In this document: piece after piece, positions 48,737 through 60,211 of the stretch
Numbering within the stretch: position 1 is the first letter of the stretch
Layout: every line of letters starts with the position of its first letter
Source of the DNA: Astrothelium macrocarpum
Lineage: Eukaryota > Ascomycota > Dothideomycetes > Trypetheliales > Trypetheliaceae
Direction: 5' to 3'
NCBI GenBank assembly: GCA_021030915.1
Contig: JAGEMR010000011.1
Span: 433,449-497,448, forward strand
DNA: 64,000 bases
Translations under genes and position numbers: made by a program
Notes under the pieces: generated by a model
Seen by the model: the letters and a program-made list of their open reading frames with translations, nothing else
Database searches by the model: none
Told to the model about the DNA's origin: nothing

Positions 48737-49103
48737 TGTTATGATCTCAGGTATCCTTGGTGTCAAGTCTACTTGGGATCAAGGTGGCTTCTGAAGAGAG
48801 TCGGTAAAGGACTGAACTAACAAGAAGTAATGATTGATTTGATAATTCAAAATTCTACTGAGAACACTATCAAAGACTAGTCTAAAAAATGACTTTGAAT
48901 ACGACGAGATCATAACGATTTCGTAATATTCCTATATATTTGAATTATTCATTAGTGTTACTATGATTCTCACGTTCAGTCTAATGAACCTCACCGTGGA
49001 ACGAATGATATTCATCCAAAATTGTATGAATAATCCTTTCTGATATCACATTGATTAATTATTTCCCGGCGGATTATACCCGCATGACCATGGAATCGTA
49101 ATA
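48737..49103 (-). repeat. LTR (left copy; 3' LTR of the minus-strand element)
   Basis: 367 bp. Aligns along its whole length with 55001-55367. The outer (left) 200 bp keep more G and C than the partner, while the inner part is more decayed. Confidence 0.92.
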
Positions 49104-50481
49104 TTATCCCCCTTTTTTAATCATATGTCCTCACGTGTTATAAATTCATTGATTTCTATGAATTTTTTTAAAAATGTCTTCCTATTCTTCTTCCGATTAT
49201 TATCGTTTTATATCAGAAATTTCCCATTTTGATTTTCTAATCTTTATTTTTTATGATCGTTATTTATTATAAGAATTTATTTATATCGTAATGGATTCTC
49301 ATTTAAAATATTCTGAATATGTTAAAAATGGTCGCAAATATATGAATCTTTCATGATCGTTTCTGAATAAGACCCGTGAAAAATACCGAAAATATATTGA
49401 AAATGACGAAAAAGAATTGATATAAATACTGATTCATTTATTGAAAAATAAAAAGATTCTTCGTCAAATTGAAAAACGTGTAAAAACGAAAATGAAATAT
49501 GAATTCGATTTATTATAAAACGAAATGGAAAAAGATTATTTTATGACAGACGCCATTATTGATCTCTTTTCTTTTATTTGGGGTTCATTTATCCAAATAA
49601 ATGATATATTATTTAACAATCCGTTAAATCCTAAAATTTTCTGATTTTTATGAATAACGAATTTTTTTTATGATATTTTTTTATCTTTTTTTAATAATTT
49701 TTTAAAATTTCTACGGTTTTTCATATATTATCCGAAAATGGATATCTTTTTTATTTCATTAAATATTTATAATTACGAAAATCCATTATTCTTTCAATTT
49801 CGAATTCATTTTCTTTTTTTGATTTAAAATAGAATATTTTTTGATATGATATTATTGAATTTGCTGATTATAATAGAAATATATAAAATATTGGATATAT
49901 TTTGGCATCTATTGATAATTTCAATTTGAAATTTATCAGCCCTTTTTATTCTTTTATTAAAAATGATCCGATTTTGATTAATCCAAATTTTTTTATTGAT
50001 AATTTGTTTTTGAGATTTTTGATAAATAGATATATTTTATTCCCCTTTTTCAATTAAAGTCCATTTTTTTTTTGAATATATTGACCTTTTTATCTTTGAC
50101 CCTTATTTTCTTATTGAATTCTTTAATTTTTTCTTTTATTTCTGTCAAGATTTTCAGTTTTTATTGTATATATTTTTATATCTGATCCGAAAATGCCTCC
50201 TTTTTTCGTTTTTCCAATTTCTTTATTGATTATTCCAGAATATATTTCATTGATATTTTTTTCGTGATTATAAATATCCTTTGATTTAATATTAATTACA
50301 TCATAAATAAAAGCGATATCCAATTATTTTATTGGTTGTTAATATAATATCTTAAATATTATTCCAAAATTTGATTTATTCGTTCCGTTTGACCATCCAT
50401 TTTCTTATGATACATTATAGATATCTTCAATTTGACTTTAAATTGTCCTAGGAATATTTTCCAATATACTGATATAAATCT

Positions 50482-50682
50482 TCAGTCTCGATCTGATATA
50501 ATATTTACTGATATCCCGAAATATTTTATTAATTTTTGGAATAACAATTCGGCGATATAAATTATTTTATATATCTTCTTGAATTGTTTAATAATAATAT
50601 ATTTCATTAATTTATTCATAATGATCATGATCGTATTATATTTGAATTCTATTATTAAATCTTCCGATTCTGATAAATTCAT
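50482..50682 (-). pseudogene. Gypsy integrase core remnant
   Basis: A 66-codon open stretch still shows the pattern of a retroviral-type integrase core: the hydrophobic D-to-N-altered strand (TIMIIMNKLMKYIII), the LF-x-LIKYFGI helix and the terminal ISVNIISDRD motif. Substitutions relative to the family are of the kind produced by G-to-A and C-to-T change. Confidence 0.75.
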
Positions 50683-52842
50683 TATAAAATCTATAATAAT
50701 CTATTCGAACAATTCATTCGATGATTTTATCGGTATGGCCATTCCTCTTTTTATCTATATATTATATTTATTTTTCTGACAATATTCGTATTTAATAATA
50801 TAATCTTGGACATTCTCCTTTATTCGTTTGAAATAACAATTTTTTTAAATATTTTTCATTATTTATATAATTTCCGGATGATTATAAAATAATCTGTTAT
50901 AATATTTTTGAATGATTTTTTTGATTCTTTTTTATAAAATTATAATTTTTTATTCAAATGATTTTTTTTTTTCAGAAATAATTAAAATTATATTAATTTT
51001 TTTATAATTTTCTGATAATATATCATTTTTATTAATCTAAAGAATTATTTGATTATTAATTTTTTTTATTATATAATCTGATTTTCAATTTAAAATATTT
51101 ATTTTTGGATTATTTTTTTTTAATATATATTTAATGACAAATTTATATTATTCTAAAAATTCTGACCATTTAATCTATCGTCAATTTAATTATTTGATTA
51201 TTATAAAATAGATAAGATTTTTATGATCTATAAAAATTTCTAAAAATAATGATTTTTTAATATAAATTCTTTAATATTATAATACGATAATTATGATAAA
51301 AAATTCCTTATCATAAATATCATAATTCTATTCTAATTCTGAGAATTTTTTTAAATAATATTCTATCAGATATCATTTCCCATTTTATATTTATTATCGC
51401 AAATATATTCTAATTATTAAATTAGATATATTAATTTCGATTTATATTAATTCCAATAATTCAATAATTCTTAATATAGGATTTTATAAATAATCTTTTT
51501 TGAATATTTTAAATATTTCTTTTTCATTTTTTCTGAAAATGAATATTTTTCTATTTTTGATTAATTCTATTAAAAATTATATTTTAAAAGAATATTTCTT
51601 AATAAATCTTCGATTATAATTAATAAATTCTAAAAAAAATTGAATATTTTTCATATTTTTTGATTCTGACCATTTTTTAATTGATTTCATTTTATTTGAA
51701 TCAATTCGAATTATTCCTATTCCGATCGTATAATCTAAAAAATTGATTTCTTTTATTTAAAATTCATATTTTAATAATTTTAATTATAAATTTTATTTAT
51801 CAAATTCTACGAATATCTTTTATATATATTATATATATTCTTTTTTCGTTCGCGAATAAATAAAGATATTATTTAAATAAATTATGACAAATTTATCGAA
51901 ATATAATCATAATATATTATTGATAAATATTTGATAATTAATTGATATATTTATGAATCCAAAAAATATAATAAAATATTCAAAATATCCGTATTTTATT
52001 CAAAATACCGTTTTCCATTTTTCTTTTTTTTTTCATTCTAATAAAATTATAAATTTTTAATAAATCCAATTTGATAAATCATTATATATCTGAAAATTTA
52101 TTTTATAATTCGATTATATTTAATAACGGATATTAATTTTTTATCATTATTTTATTAAATTATTTATAATTGATACAAAATTATAAATTTTCATCTTTTT
52201 TTAATATAAAAAAAATCGGATATTCTATAAATGATTCCGATTTTCTGATAAAATCCTTCTTTAAATTCTTATTCAAATATTCTTTTAATATTTTAAATTT
52301 TTATTGAATAATATATAAATAAATCTGAATATAGATTATTTTTTTATAAAGAATTTTATTTTATAATTCTACGATTGATATTTAAATAATATTTTAATAT
52401 CTAATTCTTCCTTAAAAAGATATATTCATTTTTTATATTTTAAGGGAATTTCGGAAATTATTAGAATTATTTTCAAATTATTAATCTTTTAATTTTTTTA
52501 TTTTATCAGAATATCTGTTATATTCGAATTTATTTTGATAAAAATCTCGTTTTTTGAAATAATTTATATGAAATAATTATTTATTTCATCTTTCATTATA
52601 TCTGAATATAAAAATTTTGATATAATTCTATAATTATATTCATTCATTTTCAATTCTTTTAATTTTTAATTAATCATTGGATTATATTATTATAATTATG
52701 ATAATTCTAATACAATTTTATATCTGATCATAATAATAATATCGAATATGATTTTTTTGATATATTCTATAATAAATATAATTAATGATTAAATTTTATA
52801 AAAAATTTCTCCGATTTCTGACATTTTTTATTCCATTATCAT

Positions 52843-53025
52843 TCATATTATATATATTTTATTTTTTGATTTTTTAAATAAATTCAATAATTTTTGAAAT
52901 ATTTCTGATAAAAAATTCCTATTTATTTCTGAATCAATTAATATTATAATTTTATTTTTTTTTAATAAAATAATAATATATAATAAATAATTGGATATTT
53001 GAATGATATTCAGATTTATATACAT
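52843..53025 (-). pseudogene. Gypsy aspartic protease remnant
   Basis: A short open frame contains IILIDSEINRNFLSE, a decayed form of the retropepsin active-site motif D-S-G with Gly changed to Glu (G-to-A), followed by the usual F-I-S strand. It lies upstream of the integrase on the same strand. Confidence 0.65.
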
Positions 53026-55000
53026 ATTCTATATATAGAATTTAAATCGTTTTTCTATATTTCATATATTTTGATTATTATTTATTTTATCAAATTTGAT
53101 GGATATTGAATTATATCATTATTATTATAATACGAATAATTCTTTTTATTTTTATAGAATTATTCTTTAATCAATATATATTCCCCCTTCTATTTTTAAT
53201 GAATATAATAAATGATAAGATTATAATTTATTTATAAATTTCGTTCATATTATACGAGTTTTTTTATCGTATAGATTTCGCAATCTTCATTTTCATATTG
53301 ATAATAATATATTTTTTTATACCTTAAATATTTCCCATTTATGAATAACTATTTCTGCAGATAATCTCATATCCAATAATCATAAATTGATTATATTGAT
53401 AAATCTATCTGAAAATATTTCGTATTTTTTTTAAATAATAATACGTTTATGGATATTATTTCTTCTACTTCTTCGTCTATAAAAATTCCCCTTAATCATT
53501 AATCTTTTATATATCTTTTATAATTCTTATCATAATATTATCATCATCACATTTTTTTATATCTTAAATATTTTGGATTTTGGATATTAATAACGTTTTT
53601 TTATTAAATATTTATTCTTATTTTTTAATAATTTCGATATTTTAATATCAAATATTCATTATTTCGATATTTTTATAATTAAATTAATCTTCTATAATTT
53701 GAATTTTTCATATCAAATAAAATATTCTTTTATATTTTGAAATTTTCAGTAAATAATTTTATCAAAATTTTGAATTATTTTTAATTGATTTATATTATAA
53801 TTATATGAATTGAATAATTAGATATAATATATATTCTAATTATATAATAATCTTCATAATCTGAATATTTTAATATTTTTTTCATATATTATTAGAATAT
53901 AAATTCTGTAATTAATCGTTTTCATATAATTTATTATTTTGACTGATTTATTTAGAATTTATATATTCATATCCGTTCTCATGTTTTATATAGATTTTTT
54001 AATATCGAAAATTGATCATTCTTTTCATTATTATTCTATCAATTGAATTATCATTCATTTTTTTTATTAGATACTTTTTGGACGATTCTTTTAATCAAAA
54101 TATTCTCATCCGAATCATTAATTAAAATCATATTAATCTCTTTTTTTATGATTACGATTTTTTATCATATTATATTGGATTTAAATTGATAATTTTTTGC
54201 AAAATATTTTTCTTTATCATAAAAATAATATTTTTTATTTTTAAATTCTTTTTTAAAACGAATATTATTTTTCTTTTTTTCTTTTCTGATAAAATTGAAA
54301 TTTATTAAATCGTTATAATCATTATTCTGAATTTATAAATTTTTCTATTTAACGATTAATTTATAATTTCTTCTTTTTTTTAAAATTTTTATATATAATT
54401 TGTTATCTAATTCAATTATAATTTTCATTAATCACGATAAAATATCCGTAATATCTATATATTATATTAATTCATTTTTGATATTATTTTTAAATTCTTT
54501 ATAAAATATAAAATAAAATATTTCATTATTTCATTTGATTTATTAAATATATTTTTAGAATTTAATTATATAATCGGCCGCAGAAATCTTTTATTTAATA
54601 TTTAAAATAATTTATTCGATTATTATTTATTGATTAAATATTCCGAATATTTTATTAATTTCTTTTTTAAATATATCAAAATTCTGGAATATATTATTAA
54701 TTATCTGATCTTTGATATTATTCATATAATTGATAAAATATGATCGAATTCAATAAAATACTTTTTTTTTTATAAACGTATTCATAAAAAGGGACTGATT
54801 ATCTAAAATGATATCTTCAAATATGAAATATAATTATATAATATTGAATCAGTCTTCCATTTTGAAACGGTTTTTATAAAAATCGTCAGATTTTCTGACT
54901 TTTTCATCAAATCGTGATGTAGATCGGATTCTTCCGGTCTAAAATGCGCTATCGCCATTCTATAATTACCTTTATTGATTCATTTTGAGAATATTCAATA

Positions 55001-55367
55001 TATTATAATCTCAGATATCTTTAATATCAAATCTATTTAGAATCAAAATGATTTTTAAAAAGAATCGATAAAAAACTGAATTAATAAAAAATAATGATTA
55101 ATTTGATAATTCAAAATTCTATTAAAAACGTTATCAAAAATTAATCTAAAAAATGATTTTGAATATGACGAAATCATAACGATTTTATAGCATTTTTATA
55201 TATTTGAATTATTCACCAATATTACCGTGATTCTCATATTCAGCCTAATGAGCCTCATCGTGGAACGGGTGATGCTCACCCAAGGCTGCGTGAGTAATTC
55301 TCCCTGGTATCACACTGGTTGGTTACTTCCCGGCGGGTTGTACCCGCATGACCGTGGGGTCGTAACA
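55001..55367 (-). repeat. LTR (right copy; 5' LTR of the minus-strand element)
   Basis: 367 bp. The outer (right) 140 bp are nearly unmutated and GC-rich (CCCGGCGGGTTGTACCCGC), whereas the inner part is heavily decayed. This is the mirror image of the left LTR. Confidence 0.92.
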
Positions 55368-55372
55368 ATAAT

Positions 55373-56063
55373 ATTCAGATATTAATTAAAAAATAGATAT
55401 TTATAAATACTGATTATAAATATTTTTATACGATATTTTATTAATCTAAAAATAATCTTTTGATATAAAAAATGAAAATTTCTGAAAATAATGAAAGAAT
55501 CTTTATTAATTTTGAATTCAAAATAACGCAGAATACGTGGAATTCTGACTAATGGATAATTCTGAAAAAAAGATTTTATACGATTATCAGTTTCATCAAT
55601 ATTTATTAAAAAATTTCCTTTTTGAAAATATTTTGAAGGATCAGAATTTCAAATTTATCCAATTTCATATCTATTTTTATTATTTCTGAATATAATTTTA
55701 TAATATTTTACGATTATTTTGACGTTTTTATTTATGATCATACGATTTCTGATAATATTTATGAATTTCAGAAATTTTCATATAAGATTCTATCAAAATT
55801 TCGTCGGAATTTTCAGCCATTGGTCTTTCACGATTTAAAAAAGAAGAATTTATATTATCAGATATAATAATATAATATTTTTAATGATAAATGAAAAACA
55901 TAATTTTAAATTGAGGATTGGTATTGAATTTGATTATTCATTTAAAAATTATTTAAAAATCTCTCAGATAATTAAATAATTCTTCCGTGTGATATAATAA
56001 TGCAGCCTTTCATAAAATACTGAATAATCCAAAAAAAGGAATTTTACTATCAATTTTAGTATC
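55373..56063 (-). repeat. AT-rich internal part of hAT copy A
   Basis: Starts with sequence (ATTCAGATAT...) matching copy B near 58474, immediately after the Gypsy target duplication. A degraded transposase stretch on the minus strand lies at about 55480-55600. Confidence 0.7.
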
Positions 56064-56297
56064 TGTTGAATACAGGCTCTAAGATGGTGCAGTGGAAGTA
56101 AGGACACTCAGGATAACGCTCACAGAGCTACTGTAGAAGGAACTGCCAACTGTATTGCTTGCTGGTGTGCTAGCTAGTGAGTTGATAGATACAGATGAGA
56201 TGATGGAGGAGAAGCGGACGAAGTCCTCTTCTCCTTACGCTAATTCTGACTGGGATCCCTAAGCGATATTATCCTCCTGAACTGTATATTCTCAACA
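56064..56297. mobile_element. Solo LTR
   Basis: A 234-bp segment of normal base composition, beginning TGTTGA and ending TCAACA, is flanked by the 5-bp duplication GTATC (56059-56063 and 56298-56302). No second LTR or internal region is present, so it is the product of LTR recombination. The family cannot be told. It has no relation to the Gypsy LTRs above. It shows little RIP compared with the sequence around it. Confidence 0.85.
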
Positions 56298-56601
56298 GTA
56301 TCATACAAAATGAAAACGAAAAGGCGGTGAAGATTTTCTTAATTTAAAGCTAAATCTCAAAAAGGAATAACGGATACATGAATAATCCTGGATACCCTGC
56401 ATATTTTTGGATTATGCAAAGTAATCCGGATTTATGGATAGGACCTTTATCATTGGGACCCCTGGGTACGGGTTTCCTTGCCTAGAAACACATTGAACCT
56501 ATTAACACGGAAGTTTGATGGCCTGGGGAGCCCTCTCAGACGCCGTGCTAGCAATATACCCGGCAACACTTGTCTGGAATTTGCAGCTACGATGGCAGAC
56601 T

Positions 56602-59272
56602 CAGGGGTCGGAAGGATCATTGGATCGCATAGCATAGCATAATAGCTGGATAGCATAGGATCTGGATAATTATCCTAATACTAAGGATCATCCCGGGCCC
56701 ATTTCTAAATCAAATTAGATCTACACATATCAGCCGTCCAAAAAGTTTTATATGATATTCTATTCATCAAATAAATATATTAAAAATATTCGCATAAGAT
56801 TTACAGATAGCTGATAAATTTATAAATTATTATATTCTCATTTGAAAATTTTAAAAAAAAAAAAAAACGTTTTTATAATATGAATTTAATTATAAATTTT
56901 GCGTTTCATATAAAAAATCTCATATATATTATATAATAAATTAATAAAAAAAATATTTATTTTTATTCATTATATAAATATTCAATTCTTAATATTTCTT
57001 TTTGAATCCAATTTTTTAAATATTCAATTTTTTCAATATTTATTAGATCAAGAATTATTCTTTTTTATAAAATCGTATGATATATATATGAAAAAATTCT
57101 TTCAGATTCATTATTCATTATTGAAATAAAAAATATTTTTATTATAAAATATAAAAAAAATAACCAATATTTTTATTATTGATTTTGATATTATTATTAT
57201 AAAATTATTATATTTTTAATATTATATAATATTTTATTATAATATTTTTTATATTTATTTTTTATTTATTTTTTTATTTTAATTTTATTTTATATATTTA
57301 TATAGATTTTATTATATATATTCAATTGGATTCATTATTCCGATAAAATTTGATTTTGGATATTAATATATAAAATAAATTTAGAAATATTATGAATATT
57401 TTTGAATCGGTATCAAAAAAATTCAATTTTATATAAAATTATTTTTTTTCAATTTTTTTATCAGATTTTTTTGATATATTTTGTACGATTATTTAAATAA
57501 AATATAAATATTGTTATATAATACGATGAATCATTTGAATATTGATAATATTTCTGATATTTTTTCCAATATTTATGGATTCATACGACAAATTCTTTAT
57601 TGAATTTTTTATATTCATTTTTATTTTTTATCAATAAAATTTCGTACGAATAAAATTAGATTTTATATCAAAGAATTCTTTATATATGTGAATAAAATAT
57701 CTATTATCAAAAGAATTTTATTCAAACGTATTTTATGACCTTATATTTTAAATATTATATAATAAAATGATTCCAAAAAAATATGAATTATACAAAATTG
57801 ATTCTATTCATATATATTAAAAATATCAGATGGTAGAATATCGAAATAAAATTTAATATATTCATTGATATTGATTTCATATTTTAAAGTTATATTAAAA
57901 AAAGAAAATTAGAAATTCTATTTTATATAATTATCCAATGGGATCATTCTTCCAGTTATTCGTCTAAATTCCATCGAATAAAATGATGAATTATGATTAT
58001 GAATAATAATATTATGAAATTTTTTAAAAATTCCAAATATACAAAATTGATTTATTTTTTTTTTTATCTATTTTTTATTCAAATTTACATTTTTATTTTT
58101 TTTTTAATTGTATAATTCAAATATTATTAAATTAAAAAAATTTTTGAATAAAAAATTTTATATAATAAAATTAATAATATATTTTTGATAATAAATTCTT
58201 TATTTTTATAAATTCTAATTAATATTTTATTTTTTTATATATTTATTTATTATAAAATAAAAAATATTATTTATATTTAAATTATTTATAATTAAAATAT
58301 CAAATTTTTATATAATTTTATATTTTTAAAATATCGAAAGAATGAATTTTTATTAATTTTTTTTTAAATATTTAATTATTATATAAAAAATAAAAAAAAT
58401 ATTCCAAAATTTCATTTTATTATTTATATAATAAATATAAATTATAAAAAAAAAAAAATTATTTAATAAAATTCAGATATCAATAAAAAAATGGATATTT
58501 ATAAATATAAATTAAAAATCCTTTTATATAATATTTTTTTAATAATCATATTATTTTTAAATAAAAAAAATAAGATTTTTATTATTTGAATGAATCATTG
58601 AAATTGATATAGGATTTAAAATTGAATAGATTATATGAAATTCTGGCCATTCAAATAATTGGAACGGAAGATTTCGTACGATAATCAGATTGACCAGCGC
58701 TTTTCTGAAGATATTTTTATTGAGAATTCTTTTTAATATCAGAATCTCAAATTCATTCATCTTATATGCATCGTCCATAGCCTCTTTATATAATTGTATA
58801 AATTGAATATATAAAATTTCTTTCGCACAAAAAATACGAATTTCATTAATAATATCATATATTATAATATAATATCGAAAATTTGTACTAATATTCGATA
58901 TATATAAATAATTCTTTTGATTATAATAAAAAAATAATCATCTATTTTATCTAATTAATTCATTTTTATATAAATCGCGGATATATTGATAAAAATCTGA
59001 AATCTTTTTTTCAGATTTTTATATATCAGAAATTTTAAAAAAAATAATAAAAAAAATTTTAGAATTAAAATTCATTATAAATAATATATTTTATATAAAA
59101 ATCAAATAAAAGAATTTTTTAATATTAAAATTAAATTTCAGTAATTAAAATAAAATCAGAATTATTGGATATATTTCTGAATAATCCAGAATTATTATGC
59201 TATCCTATGCTATTCAAATAATCCAGAATCCTGCATAATGATGCCATACCTTAATGATCCTTCCGACCCCTG
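56602..59272 (-). mobile_element. hAT transposon copy B, inserted in rhodopsin-gene exon
   Basis: The element is 2,671 bp. Both ends carry CAGGGGTCGGAAGGATCATT in inverted orientation, then subterminal repeats of the GGATAGCATA type. An identical 8-bp duplication GGCAGACT flanks it (56594-56601 and 59273-59280). CAGGG ends with 8-bp duplications define the hAT superfamily. The interior is very AT-rich. A transposase remnant is on the minus strand at 58557-58778. Confidence 0.93.
58557..58778 (-). pseudogene. hAT transposase fragment
   Basis: A 73-codon open stretch contains KALVNLIIVRNLPF-x-LFEWPEF, then the ILNPISI segment. This is the hAT transposase region just after the BED zinc finger (the R-N-L-P-F ... 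E-x-x-x-F pattern). Upstream and downstream are disrupted by stops. The equivalent stretch is on the plus strand in copy C near 62464-62640. Confidence 0.75.
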
Positions 59273-59869
59273 GGCAGACTAAACTGGGTCTTTCAGCTTT
59301 ATTAGGACTCGGTATTTTCGCTGCCGTGTGTGCTGTGATCACGTTCTATCAGCTTCATGCTGTAGCGGATACATTGGATCCGACGTGTATGAATGCTCTT
59401 CCAGTGCTCAGTCTTGTAGCTAACAAGCCGTAGATATTCTCACCCCGCTTACCTTGTGGGGCGCGTGAGTCAACTCTGACTATTGCCACCCTTTAGAGTG
59501 AAGCTAATCTAGCATAGAACTGAGATGTGGGTTGTCATAATTGCTGGCTCGATCCCGCCATTGTGGCCTCTGGTCAAGCGTCCTGTTAATGTCATTAAAT
59601 CTAATGCTGCGTCAAATTCCAGCGGTAGATGGCGACAATTAGCTCGAAACGTCTTTTCTAGTAGATTAGGTGTTGAAAAAGCCAGTAAAGGAAGATTAAG
59701 TAGCGATTTTGGAAGTGATTGTGACTCGACAGAAATCAGGGCTTTGCAAACGCCAAGTGATGCCAAGGGAATTTCAAAAAAGTACATGGTATCAGTTTCA
59801 AGCCTGAGACAAACACAATCCCTTGAGTATTCAGATAATCCATCGATTCGGACAGGCTCAACGCTATGA

Positions 59870-60211
59870 GTATCGTCAGTCGTTGGAGAATCTTTGACGT
59901 CTCGTAGTCTTAAAAGCAAGAGCTGTGATCTCTGGCAGATTCCTGATCTTGTAGAGCGGAGCATGGCATGTATTCTATCGAATTCAGGCGTGGTAAAAGT
60001 TATACCTATTTCTCAGCATGCTTCTAGCTTGTGACGAGATGCTTTGACCAATGTAACGAAATAACGCATCGTTGCTATATTTGCACCGGGATTTAAGTTT
60101 CTACACAATGCCCCAAAACCATGATCGGATGTATAAAATCGCTCGGTAGCTACGCTCTCCAGTCAACTTCCGCGCCTTTGCCGAGTGTTTTACAACTTCT
60201 TTTCATTAGCC
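59870..60211. other. Short intergenic region before the O-methyltransferase
   Basis: Normal base composition, no gene, no repeat. Promoter of the gene at 60212. Confidence 0.45.

Larger units (their letters stand above)
48737..55367 (-). mobile_element. Ty3/Gypsy LTR retrotransposon, RIP-degraded
   Basis: The element is 6,631 bp with two 367-bp LTRs and a 5-bp target duplication ATAAT (48732-48736 and 55368-55372). LTR ends are TGTTA...TAACA type. Coding remnants are on the minus strand in the order protease (52843-53025) then integrase (50482-50682), the Gypsy order, with reverse transcriptase expected between. The interior is almost entirely A and T with stops in all frames, as expected from RIP. 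Inserted in hAT copy A. Confidence 0.92.
44988..56464 (-). mobile_element. hAT transposon copy A, containing three later insertions
   Basis: Termini read CAGGGGTC inward on both sides, followed by GGATAATCC-type subterminal repeats. An identical 8-bp duplication GGTACGGG flanks it at 44980-44987 and 56465-56472. Subtracting the Fot1-like (45477-47339), Gypsy (48737-55372) and solo-LTR (56064-56302) insertions leaves about 2.74 kb, close to the 2.67 kb of copy B. The stretches just outside these insertions align to copy B, which shows the empty sites. A transposase remnant is readable on the minus strand near 55480-55600 (a degraded form of the IIVRN-type motif seen in copy B). The interior is extremely AT-rich with C-to-T and G-to-A decay. 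Confidence 0.9.
44334..59869 (+). pseudogene. Rhodopsin-domain membrane protein gene split by two hAT transposons
   Basis: Host exons are 44334-44498, 44551-44796, 44848-44980, then 56531-56601 continued at 59281-59386, then 59434-59464 and 59518-59869. Introns are 44499-44550, 44797-44847, 44981-56530 (contains the first transposon), 59387-59433 and 59465-59517. With the second transposon and one 8-bp duplication discounted, the frame is uninterrupted for 367 codons, the family's normal length. Visible parts are TM1 (VSWTEFSIATVLILL), the QHGMGTHIS loop, the FQCDPPQSLW cysteine loop, VLAIYPATLVW in TM5, LLGLGIFAAVCAVITFY in TM6, TEMWVVIIAGSIPPLWPL in TM7, and a polar tail. The only coding damage I see is the insertion in exon 4. 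The first insertion is intronic and duplicated the donor site. Paralogue of the gene at 35361. Confidence 0.85.

Noticed and set aside
45000..59200. AT-rich block as a centromere or mitochondrial insertion
   Set aside because: Element ends, target duplications and transposase, integrase and protease remnants explain nearly all of it as RIP-decayed transposons.
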